The notes under the pieces were generated by a model, which was given only the letters and a program-made list of their open reading frames with translations, did not search any database and was not told the DNA's origin. The position numbers were made by a program, and so were the translations under genes. From the NCBI GenBank assembly GCA_001464335.1, contig LNEV01000003.1, forward strand, positions 81,863 through 145,862: a stretch of DNA of 64,000 nt, in the 5' to 3' direction. The DNA is from Rhizobiales bacterium Ga0077545 (GTDB lineage: Bacteria; Pseudomonadota; Alphaproteobacteria; Rhizobiales; Methylopilaceae). This document shows positions 56,304-64,000 of the stretch, piece by piece (position 1 is the stretch's first letter; each line of letters begins with the position of its first letter).

Positions 56304-56819
56304 ATGACGCTCGCCATCGATCCCGCCAGGATCCGCGCGGCCCTTGCCGAGAAGCCGAACGGCATTCTCGAATTCATCGCACGCGAGCAGAACGTGCCGC
56401 TGCGCGCGGTTCTCGCCGAGCTTCCCGAGGGCGAGGCGAAGGCCATTGCGGGCGAGAAATTCGACGCGGTGTGGGAGGACCTCACCTCGTGGGGAGACGT
56501 TCTCTTCCTCGTTCACACCAAGGATGTCGTCGCCGAGATCACCGGAAGCCTTCCGGCCGGAACGCACGGGCACGGCTATTTCAACATCCACGGCGACAGC
56601 CCGATCGGCGGGCACATCAAGGCGTCCAATTGCGCGGAGATCGTGCTGCTCGACCGCACGCCGCCGGGCGGCCGCCGCTCCTGCTCCGTCCAGTTCTTCA
56701 ACCAGGACGGCGAGGCGATGTTCAAAGTGTTCGTCGGGCGCGACAAGGAGCGCAATCTCCTTCCCGACCAGCTCGCAAAGTTCGAGGCGCTCAAGACCCG
56801 CGATCTGGCCGCAGGCTGA
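56304..56819 (+). CDS. hutX: Heme utilization cytosolic carrier HutX
   Basis: 171 residues. The HutX/HuvX fold reads VLAELPEGEAKAIAGEKFDA, then VWEDLTSWGDVLFLVHTKDV and GHGYFNIHGDSPIGGHIKAS, with candidate heme-contacting histidines. HutX proteins receive imported heme in the cytoplasm and hand it to degrading or storage proteins. The final SVQFFNQDGEAMFKVFVGRD is typical. A strong terminator follows. Confidence 0.92.
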   Translation: MTLAIDPARIRAALAEKPNGILEFIAREQNVPLRAVLAELPEGEAKAIAGEKFDAVWEDLTSWGDVLFLVHTKDVVAEITGSLPAGTHGHGYFNIHGDSPIGGHIKASNCAEIVLLDRTPPGGRRSCSVQFFNQDGEAMFKVFVGRDKERNLLPDQLAKFEALKTRDLAAG

Positions 56820-56840
56820 TCCGCACTCCTACGACAGGGA

Positions 56841-56866
56841 AAGCCCGCTTCGGCGGGCTTTTTTTT
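56841..56866 (+). terminator. Intrinsic terminator after hutX
   Basis: AAGCCCGC-TTCG-GCGGGCTT is a perfect eight-pair stem on a stable UUCG-type tetraloop, followed by six Ts. It ends the hmuQ-hutX unit 21 bases after the stop. Confidence 0.92.
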
Positions 56867-57031
56867 CGGCTTCCCCACAAAAGCCCCGAAGAACACGCCA
56901 CAAGCACGTTTTTTTGGGTTGCGCCTGCTTTCCAAATGCATTCATAATTCAGTTAGCCCTGCGTCATCCGCGGTTCGACCGCAGCAAAAGCCACAAACAA
57001 GGCAACGTGCGTGGGGGTGGGAGGAAACGCG

Positions 57032-58009
57032 ATGAAATCATTGAAAGCACTTCTGTGTGCGGCCGTCGGTCTTGTTCTGGCCTCGGCTGCGTCCGCCGAG
57101 ACCGAAATCAAGCTCGGCCATGTCGGTGAACCCGGCTCCCTCTTCGATCAGACCAGCCAGGAATTCGCGAAGCGGGCCAACGAAAAGCTGGCCGGCAAGG
57201 CGAAGGTCGTCGTGTTCGGCTCGAGCCAGCTCGGCGGCGACGACGAAATGCTCAAGAAGCTGAAGCTCGGCACTCTCGATCTCGCCATCCCTTCCACGGT
57301 CATGACAACCGTGGCTCCGGAATTCGGCGTCTTCGAAATGCCCTATCTCGTCAACGACCGCGACCATGCCGCCAAGATCCGCGACGCGGTGATCAAGCCG
57401 ACGCTCGTGCCCATCGCCGACAAGGCCGGGTACAAGATCATCGCCACGTGGGAAAACGGCGTTCGCCACATCACCAACAGCAAGCGCCCGATCGTCAAGC
57501 CGGAAGACCTGAAGGGCATCAAGCTGCGGACGCCCAAGGGCGTGTGGCGCGTGAAGATGTTCCAGGCTTACGGCGCAACGCCGAGCCCGATGGCCCTGTC
57601 GGAAGTCTTCGTCGCTCTTCAGACCGGCGTCATGGACGGCCAGGAAAACCCCTTCGCGCAGATCTATCCCTCGCGCTTCCAGGAAGTGCAGAAATATCTC
57701 TCGCTGACCGGGCATGTGTACACACCGGCCTATCTGACGGGCGGACGCAGCTGGGCGAACCTGCCTGACGATGTTCGCAAGACGCTGGAAGAGACGGCCA
57801 TCGAGATGGAGCCGGTTGCGCTGGAAATCGCGGCACGGCTCGACAACGAGCTTCTGGCGAAGCTCAAGGAAGCCGGCATGGAAGTGAACGAGGCCGACAA
57901 GCCCGCGTTCATCGAAGCGTCCAAGCCGGTCTACGCCGAGTTCGCCAAGGAAGTGTCGGGCGGTCAGGATCTGATCGACAAGTCACTGGCCCTCGGCAAA
58001 GGTTCGTAA
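57032..58009 (+). CDS. dctP: TRAP transporter substrate-binding protein (DctP)
   Basis: 325 residues from ATG 57032 with GGAGG upstream. A signal peptide (LLCAAVGLVLASAASA) precedes the DctP fold: IKLGHVGEPGSLFDQTSQEF, the long-helix region DAVIKPTLVPIADKAGYKII, and the carboxylate-binding segment GIKLRTPKGVWRVKMFQAYG with Arg. ALQTGVMDGQENPFAQIY is a family signature. It captures an organic acid, usually a carboxylate, in the periplasm. The three TRAP genes are contiguous; the substrate is unknown. Confidence 0.94.
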   Translation: MKSLKALLCAAVGLVLASAASAETEIKLGHVGEPGSLFDQTSQEFAKRANEKLAGKAKVVVFGSSQLGGDDEMLKKLKLGTLDLAIPSTVMTTVAPEFGVFEMPYLVNDRDHAAKIRDAVIKPTLVPIADKAGYKIIATWENGVRHITNSKRPIVKPEDLKGIKLRTPKGVWRVKMFQAYGATPSPMALSEVFVALQTGVMDGQENPFAQIYPSRFQEVQKYLSLTGHVYTPAYLTGGRSWANLPDDVRKTLEETAIEMEPVALEIAARLDNELLAKLKEAGMEVNEADKPAFIEASKPVYAEFAKEVSGGQDLIDKSLALGKGS

Positions 58010-58093
58010 AGTATCCCCCTGCACTGCGGCGCGCCCCAAGGGTGCGCCGCAATTTGGCAAGACCGGACACCATTCCGGCCAACAGGCAGAGTC

Positions 58094-58645
58094 ATGCTTC
58101 AAACCATTCGCTTCTGGTACGACCGCTTCCTCGAAGTCATAGCCGCCGCCTTGATGGCAGGCCTCACCGTCATTCTGGTGATGGGCTTCGTCTACCGCTT
58201 CTTCAACATGTCGCTCGTCTGGTACGATGAGGTCGCATCCATCGGCCTGGCGTGGCTGACCTATTACGGCAGCGCGCTTGCCGCCCATCGCGGCGCGCAT
58301 ATCGGCTTTCCGGGCATCGTCAATGCATTCCCGCCGACCCTTCGGGTGGTCGCGGCGCTGTTTTCGGAAGCGGTCGTCATCGGCTTCTTCCTGCTCCTGG
58401 TCTTCTACGGCTCGGAAGTCGTGATGATCCTGCAGGGCTCGACCCTCGTGTCCCTGCCGAACGTCTCGCAGGCCTTCACGCAATCGGTCATCCCGGTGGC
58501 CTCGGCCCTCATCATCATCGCCGAACTGCTGCGCTTGCCCGAAGTCATCGAGGCGGCGCGCAGCCATGGTTTCGAAGACCATGAGCTGAAGGAAGCACTG
58601 GAAGGCATCGAACCCGAAGCACTCGAAACGGGACGCGCGAAATGA
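58094..58645 (+). CDS. dctQ: TRAP transporter small permease (DctQ)
   Basis: 183 residues with four helices. ALMAGLTVILVMGFVYRFFN, WYDEVASIGLAWLTYYGSAL and AAHRGAHIGF are typical DctQ features. It pairs with DctM in the inner membrane. The C-terminus extends with an acidic helix (HELKEALEGIEPEALET). It overlaps dctM by four bases (ATGA). The 84-base gap after dctP contains no clear terminator. Confidence 0.92.
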   Translation: MLQTIRFWYDRFLEVIAAALMAGLTVILVMGFVYRFFNMSLVWYDEVASIGLAWLTYYGSALAAHRGAHIGFPGIVNAFPPTLRVVAALFSEAVVIGFFLLLVFYGSEVVMILQGSTLVSLPNVSQAFTQSVIPVASALIIIAELLRLPEVIEAARSHGFEDHELKEALEGIEPEALETGRAK

Positions 58646-59955
58646 GCGGCACACTCGGATTTATGTTTGTCGGCCTGTTCGCGATGGTGCTGCTGAATGT
58701 GCCCATCGCGGTCGCACTGGCCGTGGTCGCAACCGTCGCCATCTGGCTCAGCCAGGGGGCGTCCATGCTCCCGAACGCCGCGCTCGTGATGTACGAAGGC
58801 GCGACGAGCTTCCCGCTTCTGGCCATCCCGCTGTTCATTCTCGCGGGCGGCATCATGAACTCGTCGTCGATTTCGCGGCGGCTGGTCAATCTCGCATCGG
58901 CGATCCTCGGCTTCATCCGTGGCGGCCTTGCCATGGTCACGGTCGGCGCTTCGATGTTCTTCGCCGAAATCTCCGGCTCCGCCGTGGCGGGCGTTGCCGC
59001 GCTCGGCACGCTGCTGATCCCGGCGATGAAGGCGAAGGGCTATTCCAAGGAATTCGCCGCGGCGGTTTCCTCCTCCTCGGCCAGCCTTGCAATCATCCTG
59101 CCGCCGTCCATACCGATGATCCTCTATGCCGTCATGGCGCAGGTCTCGGTGGTCAAGATGTTCATCGCCGGGCTTCTGCCCGGCCTGCTCGGCGGTGCCG
59201 GTCTTGCAATCGCAAGCTATTTCTACGCCCGCAAATACAATTTTCCGGTCGAGCAGCGGTTTTCGCTGTCGCGGCTCGGCACTGCTTTCCGGGAATCGCT
59301 GTGGGCGCTGATGCTCCCGGTCATCATTCTCGGCGGTATTTTCGGCGGGTTCGTCACGGCGACGGAAGGCGCGGCCGTGGCCGTTGTCGCCGCGCTGTTC
59401 ATCTCGACGGTGATCTACCGCGAACTGAGCTTCCGGGAACTGTACAAGGCGCTGGTCGACAGCGCCCTGCAGACGGCGGTCGTGATGCTGCTCGTCGCCG
59501 CGTCGGCGCTGATCGGCGTCTTCCTCACGGAGGCGCAGGTTCCGCAGGTCCTCGCCAAGTCGATCCTGACCTACACGACCAACCCTTATATGGTCCTGCT
59601 GCTGCTCAACATCTTCTTCCTGATCATCGGCATGTTCCTGCATTCGGCGGCAGCGATCATCCTCACGGTTCCGATCGTGCTGCCGCTGATCCAGCAGGTC
59701 GGCATCGACCCGGTTCATTTCGGCCTGGTCCTGACGCTCAATCTCGCAATCGGCCAGCAGACCCCGCCGGTGGCGTCGGTCCTGATCGCCGCCTGCGCGA
59801 TCGCAAAAGCGGACATCTGGGAAACGACGAAAGCCAATGTGGGCTACATCGTCGTTCTCCTCACGGTCCTCATGATCTGCACCTACGTGCCATGGCTCGC
59901 GCTCGCACCGACCAATTGGTTCTACGGCGATGCGGCCTTGCCGGCAGGTGGCTGA
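58642..59955 (+). CDS. dctM: TRAP transporter large permease (DctM)
   Basis: 437 residues with about twelve helices. Motifs are SGSAVAGVAALGTLLIPAMK, SSASLAIILPPSIPMILYAV and GGIFGGFVTATEGAAVAVVA, typical of sodium-coupled DctM. It forms the solute channel driven by an ion gradient. It terminates at a strong hairpin. Confidence 0.95.
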   Translation: MSGTLGFMFVGLFAMVLLNVPIAVALAVVATVAIWLSQGASMLPNAALVMYEGATSFPLLAIPLFILAGGIMNSSSISRRLVNLASAILGFIRGGLAMVTVGASMFFAEISGSAVAGVAALGTLLIPAMKAKGYSKEFAAAVSSSSASLAIILPPSIPMILYAVMAQVSVVKMFIAGLLPGLLGGAGLAIASYFYARKYNFPVEQRFSLSRLGTAFRESLWALMLPVIILGGIFGGFVTATEGAAVAVVAALFISTVIYRELSFRELYKALVDSALQTAVVMLLVAASALIGVFLTEAQVPQVLAKSILTYTTNPYMVLLLLNIFFLIIGMFLHSAAAIILTVPIVLPLIQQVGIDPVHFGLVLTLNLAIGQQTPPVASVLIAACAIAKADIWETTKANVGYIVVLLTVLMICTYVPWLALAPTNWFYGDAALPAGG

Positions 59956-60017
59956 CGAAAAGCCCGCTTTCTTGACGCAGCGGGCACGGCGGTTTGAAAC
60001 CCTCTCCGCCGACACTG

Positions 60018-60049
60018 GGCCCCGGGACCATCCCCCCGGGGCCTTTTTT
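60018..60049 (+). terminator. Intrinsic terminator after dctM
   Basis: GGCCCCGGG and CCCGGGGCC form a nine-pair stem with an eight-base loop, followed by six Ts. It lies 62 bases after the dctM stop and separates the TRAP genes from the CoA-transferase, which must have a promoter nearby. Confidence 0.9.
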
Positions 60050-60075
60050 CTTCGGATCGAACCTTTGGTAATGAC

Positions 60076-61296
60076 ATGAGCGAACAGGCGTCTAACCCGA
60101 AAAGGCTTCCGCTGGAGGGCATCCGTGTCCTCGATGTGTCCCAGGTCATGGCAGGCCCATTCTGCACGATGCTGCTCGGCGATCTCGGCGCCGACGTCAT
60201 CAAGATCGAGCCGCCCGGAACCGGCGATCAGACACGCAGCGCCATGGGGTTCAAGATGAAGGGCCCGGACTCCATGGGCTTCCTCAACATGAACCGCAAC
60301 AAGAGAAGCGTAACGCTCAATCTCAAGAGCGAGGCGGGCCGGCAGGCTTTCTACAAACTGGTCGAGACGGCGGACATTCTCGTCGAGAACTACCGTCCCG
60401 GTGTGGTGACGAAACTCAAGATCGACTACGACACGCTGAAGGCGATCAATCCACGGCTGATCTACGCGTCCATCTCCGGCTTCGGGCAGAACGGACCGTG
60501 GGCGCAGCGCCCGGGCTTCGACCTGATGGCACAGGCCATGTCGGGGGTGATGAGCGTCACCGGGCATCCCGGCTCGCCGCCCGTAAAGGCGGGCGTGCCG
60601 GTCGCCGATATCGGATGCGCGCTGTTTGCGACCTACGCCATCCTCTCGGCCTATATCGGCCGTCAGGCATCCGGCGAAGGCCAGTTCATCGACGCGGCTC
60701 TGTTCGATGCCGCCCTCGCCTTCTCGATCTGGGACACGTCGGAATATTGGGGAACCGGCGTCGTTCCCGGCCCTGTCGGTACGTCCAACAAGATGAGCGC
60801 GCCCTATCAGGCGGTGCGCTCGAAAGACGGCTATTTCGTCATGGGTGCGACCAACCAGAAACTGTGGTCGCAGCTGTGCGAGGCCATCGGGCGCAACGAT
60901 CTTTTCGCGGACGCGCGTTTCGCAGACAATCCGTCCCGCCTCAAGAACCGCGAGGCGCTGATCGCCGAGCTCGAAAAGACGTTCGTGACGAAAACCTCCG
61001 ACGATTGGGTGAACGAGCTTCTCGCCATCGGCATTCCGGCCGGGAAAATGTCGACCTATCCCGAGGCGTTCGAAAGCGAGCACGGAAAGCACCGCAAGAT
61101 GCGCATGGACATTCCCCATCCGCTTGAGGGCACCGTGCCGAACATCGGCTTTCCGGTGAAGCTTTCCGGCACGCCGCAGAGCGTGCGCCGTCACCCGCCG
61201 CTTCTCGGGGAACACACCGGGGAGGTTCTCGGCGAGATCGGCCTCAGCGACAGCGAGATCGCGACGCTCGACAAGGACGGAGCATTCGCCCCATGA
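60076..61296 (+). CDS. CaiB/BaiF family CoA-transferase
   Basis: 406 residues. Class III CoA-transferase: LEGIRVLDVSQVMAGPFCTM, LGDLGADVIKIEPPGTGDQT, the catalytic aspartate in ADILVENYRPG or the nearby AQAMSGVMSVTG region, and GEGQFIDAALFDAALAFSIW. It moves CoA between acyl-CoA and a free carboxylic acid, here perhaps succinyl-CoA to the imported substrate. It is directly coupled to a crotonase-fold gene (ATGA overlap), making a two-step activation and hydration route plausible. Confidence 0.92.
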   Translation: MSEQASNPKRLPLEGIRVLDVSQVMAGPFCTMLLGDLGADVIKIEPPGTGDQTRSAMGFKMKGPDSMGFLNMNRNKRSVTLNLKSEAGRQAFYKLVETADILVENYRPGVVTKLKIDYDTLKAINPRLIYASISGFGQNGPWAQRPGFDLMAQAMSGVMSVTGHPGSPPVKAGVPVADIGCALFATYAILSAYIGRQASGEGQFIDAALFDAALAFSIWDTSEYWGTGVVPGPVGTSNKMSAPYQAVRSKDGYFVMGATNQKLWSQLCEAIGRNDLFADARFADNPSRLKNREALIAELEKTFVTKTSDDWVNELLAIGIPAGKMSTYPEAFESEHGKHRKMRMDIPHPLEGTVPNIGFPVKLSGTPQSVRRHPPLLGEHTGEVLGEIGLSDSEIATLDKDGAFAP

Positions 61297-62072
61297 GCGA
61301 GGGCAGCACCCATCTGCGCATCAACGGCGCGGTCGCGACGGTCACGTTCGAGCGTCCGCATGCGCGCAATGCCATGACCTGGCGCATGTATGAGGAGCTG
61401 GCCGAGAATTGCGCGCTGATCGCGGCGCAATCCTCGAGCATCCGTGCCGTCGTCTTTCGCGGCGCGGGCGGAAAGGCGTTCGTCGCGGGCACCGACATCG
61501 AACAGTTCAGGGCCTTCGCATCCGGGCGGGACGGCGTCGCCTATGAGGCAAAGGTGAACGCCTATGTCGAGGCGGTCGAGAACCTTCCCGTCCCGACGAT
61601 AGCCATGGTCGAAGGCTGGGCCGTGGGCGGCGGGCTCGCGCTCGCAAACGCCTGCGACATGCGCATCGCAACCCCCGGTGCGCGCTTTGGCGTGCCGATC
61701 GCGGCGACGCTCGGCAATTGCCTGTCGGCCGCAAATATTCGCCGCCTGTCCTCGCGTCTCGGCGAAGCCTGGGTGCGGCGCATGCTGATCTTCGCGGAAA
61801 TGCCGGCCGCCGAACAATTGAGCGCCTGCGGCTATGTCTCCGCGATCGTCGAGCCCGATTCGGTCGACAGCCACATCGCCGCGCTGTGCGAAAAGCTGAC
61901 GCGGCATGCGCCGCTGACCATACAGGCGACAAAGGAAATGTTCCGCCGTCTTGCGCTGGATGCGGATGCCGACGACACCGACCTCATCGAGATCGTCTAC
62001 GGAAGCGCCGATTTCCGCGAGGGCGTGTCTTCCTTCACCGAGAAACGGCCCGCGAACTGGACGGGGAGCTGA
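61293..62072 (+). CDS. Enoyl-CoA hydratase/isomerase family protein
   Basis: 259 residues of crotonase fold. The oxyanion-hole segments are GGKAFVAGTDIEQF and VEGWAVGGGLALANACDMRI. In canonical hydratase the next segment contains two catalytic glutamates; here the first is replaced (ARFGVPIAATLGNCLS, Ile at the Glu position) while GEAWVRRML keeps one downstream acidic residue. It may therefore catalyse another crotonase-type reaction, such as lyase, isomerase or decarboxylase chemistry. It is coupled to the CoA-transferase gene. Confidence 0.9.
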   Translation: MSEGSTHLRINGAVATVTFERPHARNAMTWRMYEELAENCALIAAQSSSIRAVVFRGAGGKAFVAGTDIEQFRAFASGRDGVAYEAKVNAYVEAVENLPVPTIAMVEGWAVGGGLALANACDMRIATPGARFGVPIAATLGNCLSAANIRRLSSRLGEAWVRRMLIFAEMPAAEQLSACGYVSAIVEPDSVDSHIAALCEKLTRHAPLTIQATKEMFRRLALDADADDTDLIEIVYGSADFREGVSSFTEKRPANWTGS

Positions 62073-62078
62073 CGGAGC

Positions 62079-63191
62079 CTAGAGCACGCATCCGCGCGCA
62101 TCGACGGGCCAGACCTCTTCCACATATCCTCCGCGGACGGCCACCATCCAGTCGTATTGGTTGACCGTCGGGTCGCAATGCGAGGGCACGAGAAAGAGCT
62201 GTTCGTCGAGTTGCAGCGCCCCGCCCTCGACGCGTCCCTGCTCGTCGCTCGCTTTGGTGAAGGCAAGATCGGGCCGCGCGAGCACATCTGGCATGCCGCA
62301 ATCGAGATTGAGCGCCTTCACCCCGGCATCCACATACGCGACACCCGGCTGAGGGACGCGCATCACCCGTGTCAGCACGAAAAGGCTCTGGCGGAACGGA
62401 CGATAGGGCGCGCCGGTGCTGTCCGTATTGCGCCCGTAATCACTGTCCATGAAGACATAGGAGCCCGGCTGCAGCTCGTTGAGGACACCTGCCGCGATGT
62501 CCTCGGAGAAGGTTCCGGTGCCGCCGCCGGTGAGAAGATCGCACGGAAAACCGTTCGCCAGCAGCACGTCCCGTGCACGTTGCGCGCGTTCCGCCGCCAT
62601 GCGCGCGGCGTCCGCCCGCTCCGCCTGCGCCCTCAGATGCTGGAACGGCCCGTTATAGACCTGAAGGCCTCGCAGCTTCAGCCCCGGCAAATCGCACACA
62701 AGCTGCGCGAGCGCGGGCAAGTCAGCGGCATCGGCGAGCCCCATTCGCGCATCGCCCGCATCCAGCTCGATCAGGATGTCGATCCTCGATCCCGCCGCCT
62801 CGGCCGCCGCCGACAGCAGCCGCGCATGCTGCACATCGGAGGTCAGTGTGGTGGTGCGGACATCATGTGCGAGCGCGGCAAGACGACGGAGCTTTTCCGC
62901 ACCCACGACATGATTGGACACCAGCATGTCCGCGACGCCGCTCGGCAGCAGGGCCTCGGCTTCCGACACTTTCTGGCAGCAAAGACCAACAGCGCCCGCT
63001 GCAAGCTGACGCTTTGCGATCGCAACCGATTTGTGGGTCTTGGCATGCGGGCGAAGCGCCATGCCCGCCTGCCCTGCCTGCGCCGCCATATCGGCGATGT
63101 TGGCTTCGAGCGCATCGAGATCGACGATCAGCGCGGGCGTGTCGACCTGCCCGATCTCGGCACCCGGACGGGCGGGAACGGGAGATGGCAT
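62079..63191 (-). CDS. D-threonine aldolase / 3-hydroxyaspartate aldolase-like PLP enzyme (DSD1 family)
   Basis: 370 residues with alanine-racemase N-terminal fold. PLP lysine is in LRPHAKTHKSVAIAK; LELDAGDARMGL-like spacing continues with GLQVYNGPFQHLRAQAERAD. The C-terminal metal site contains VPSHCDPTVNQYDW, with the H-x-D pair that binds the divalent ion in D-threonine aldolases and beta-hydroxyaspartate aldolase (BhcC). Likely reaction: retro-aldol cleavage of a D- or erythro-beta-hydroxy amino acid to glycine and an aldehyde. Its start overlaps the stop of the GntR gene (TAATG). Confidence 0.85.
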   Translation of the reverse strand: MPSPVPARPGAEIGQVDTPALIVDLDALEANIADMAAQAGQAGMALRPHAKTHKSVAIAKRQLAAGAVGLCCQKVSEAEALLPSGVADMLVSNHVVGAEKLRRLAALAHDVRTTTLTSDVQHARLLSAAAEAAGSRIDILIELDAGDARMGLADAADLPALAQLVCDLPGLKLRGLQVYNGPFQHLRAQAERADAARMAAERAQRARDVLLANGFPCDLLTGGGTGTFSEDIAAGVLNELQPGSYVFMDSDYGRNTDSTGAPYRPFRQSLFVLTRVMRVPQPGVAYVDAGVKALNLDCGMPDVLARPDLAFTKASDEQGRVEGGALQLDEQLFLVPSHCDPTVNQYDWMVAVRGGYVEEVWPVDARGCVL

Positions 63192-63868
63192 TACTCGGCG
63201 GCCGAGCGCTTTTCGTCGAGGGATTCGTGCACCATGGCCGCCTTGTGGCGCAGATGATCCTTGAGGAGAACGGCCAGACGCTTGCCGTCGCGGGCGTGAA
63301 GCGCCTCCATCATGTGCACATGGTCTTCGACCGCCTCATCCCAGCGGGCGGGCGATTTCTTGGTCGTGAAGCGCACATTATGCGTACGCACCATCATGGT
63401 GTGGTAGAGCTGCGTCAGTTCGGCGTTGCCCGCCGCCATGAAGATGGCTTCATGGATCGAGCGGTTGAGCTTCAGATAAGGCCCCGCCTCCCGCTTTTCG
63501 TAATGGCGGACCATCTGGTCGTGCATCTTCTGGATGCGCGCGACCTCGTTGTCCGAAACATTGGCACAGGCAAGCTCGCCGGCCAGCGCCTCCAGCGCTC
63601 CCATGATCGGGAAAAGCTGGTCGATTTCCTGCGGGCTGATGGTCGCGATGCTCGCCCCGCGGTTCGGCGACAGGATGACCAGACCGTTCGAGGCGAGAAC
63701 CTTCAGAGCCTCGCGGAGCGGCGTGCGCGAGACGCCGAAACGCGCGCACAGGGCCTGCTCGTTGATCTTGTCGCCGGGATGCAGCTCGCCTTCCAGAAGC
63801 ATATCGTGCAGCAGATCGACCAGCTCTCCGTGGAGGCTGCGCCGCGATATGAGGCTATGTTCCGACAC
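63191..63868 (-). CDS. GntR family transcriptional regulator (FadR/FCD type)
   Basis: 225 residues. The N-terminal winged helix (LHPGDKINEQALCARFGVSR, TPLREALKVLASNGLVIL) is followed by an FCD ligand-binding domain with metal-ligand-like residues (NRSIHEAIFMAAGNAELTQL; WDEAVEDHVHMMEALHARDG). FCD regulators respond to small carboxylates or related acids. It is coupled to the PLP enzyme and lies at the edge of the catabolic cluster, so it probably represses it and perhaps the TRAP and CoA genes. Confidence 0.93.
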   Translation of the reverse strand: MSEHSLISRRSLHGELVDLLHDMLLEGELHPGDKINEQALCARFGVSRTPLREALKVLASNGLVILSPNRGASIATISPQEIDQLFPIMGALEALAGELACANVSDNEVARIQKMHDQMVRHYEKREAGPYLKLNRSIHEAIFMAAGNAELTQLYHTMMVRTHNVRFTTKKSPARWDEAVEDHVHMMEALHARDGKRLAVLLKDHLRHKAAMVHESLDEKRSAAE

Positions 63869-63901
63869 GTCTTCGCTCCCGGCGCGGGAATCGCCCCACG
63901 C

Positions 63902-64000
63902 CTATTCTGCTGCGATTTTGGTTTGTTTCCGAGCGATTTCGGTGAAGTAGTCCATGGCGGCCTGTGCGCCGCCTTTTTTATGGGGAATTGCGGCGAGCTC
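63902..64000 (-). CDS. Unidentified CDS, C-terminal end only
   Basis: Minus-strand frame reading into the window from beyond its right edge and ending at TAG 63902-63904. The visible 32 residues include PHKKGGAQAAMDYFTEIARK. The end lies 33 bases before the GntR start, so it is probably in the same operon. Too little is visible to name it. Confidence 0.55.
   Translation of the reverse strand, partial: ELAAIPHKKGGAQAAMDYFTEIARKQTKIAAE

Noticed and set aside
58405..61215. Very long minus-strand open frame (over 900 codons) opposite dctM and the CoA-transferase
   Set aside because: Its product is Arg/His/Asp-rich with no domain, and it lies fully opposite well-identified genes; such frames are common in GC-rich DNA.

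Overview
The window is GC-rich chromosomal DNA, densely coded on both strands, from an alphaproteobacterium that most resembles the Hyphomicrobiales (rhizobia and relatives). Supporting this are the fbc order petA-petB-petC followed by apt, a long HisG of about 326 residues next to HisZ, an fds-type NAD-dependent formate dehydrogenase operon, a hemP/hmuTUV + receptor/hmuQ/hutX heme locus, DUF6111 and DUF4159 families, a Zur-type palindrome, and a full CtrA consensus containing a GANTC site. No rRNA, tRNA, CRISPR array, insertion sequence, integrase or phage gene was seen, so this looks like core chromosome rather than an island.

Layout. 1-4540: a partial small gene and a COG0523 GTPase under a Zur-like palindrome, then hisZ (with an extra helix-turn-helix domain), hisG and a MarC protein. 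4549-7363: a GMC oxidoreductase and a Tat-exported dienelactone-hydrolase-like protein. 7631-11755: prs, rplY, pth, ychF, nfi. 11752-15414: a small membrane protein, apt, and the cytochrome bc1 genes. 15848-19273: hemF, an RcnB-like protein, a DM13 protein, cca and DUF6111. 19461-26275: a MoxR / DUF58 / BatA-DUF4159 / membrane GATase-like cluster of unknown function. 26278-33766: mixed enzymes (GNAT, glutathionyl-hydroquinone reductase, a frameshifted YbaK, a metallophosphoesterase, a NUDIX enzyme) and a two-gene DNA-repair pair (UDG superfamily + radical SAM). 33848-38275: a guanidinium-type SMR exporter behind a guanidine-II riboswitch, efp with its modification genes epmA and epmB, and a lytic transglycosylase. 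38501-42907: a TolQ/TolR/TonB-like energising complex, a Sel1-repeat protein and a SurA-like chaperone. 42991-50356: the fds formate dehydrogenase operon with a LysR regulator. 50450-56819: divergent heme-uptake operons. 57032-64000: a TRAP transporter, a CoA-transferase, an enoyl-CoA-hydratase-like protein, a D-threonine-aldolase-like PLP enzyme, a GntR regulator and a further partial gene.

Functional links. Respiration and heme are strongly represented: bc1 complex, HemF, heme import (HmuR, energised by a TonB system that may be the one encoded here), heme breakdown (HmuQ) and heme trafficking (HutX). The formate dehydrogenase operon feeds NADH to respiration. EF-P and both lysylation enzymes lie in one divergent cluster. 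The right end looks like an organic-acid uptake and CoA-dependent catabolic module with its own GntR repressor.

The most interesting items are the HTH-HisZ fusion, the MoxR/DUF58/DUF4159 cluster, the UdgX-like + radical SAM pair, the guanidine-II riboswitch before the SMR gene, the one-base frameshift in ybaK next to a CtrA site, an unrecognised small gene inside the fds operon, and the catabolic module at the right edge. All identifications come from reading translations and motifs; no database search was run.
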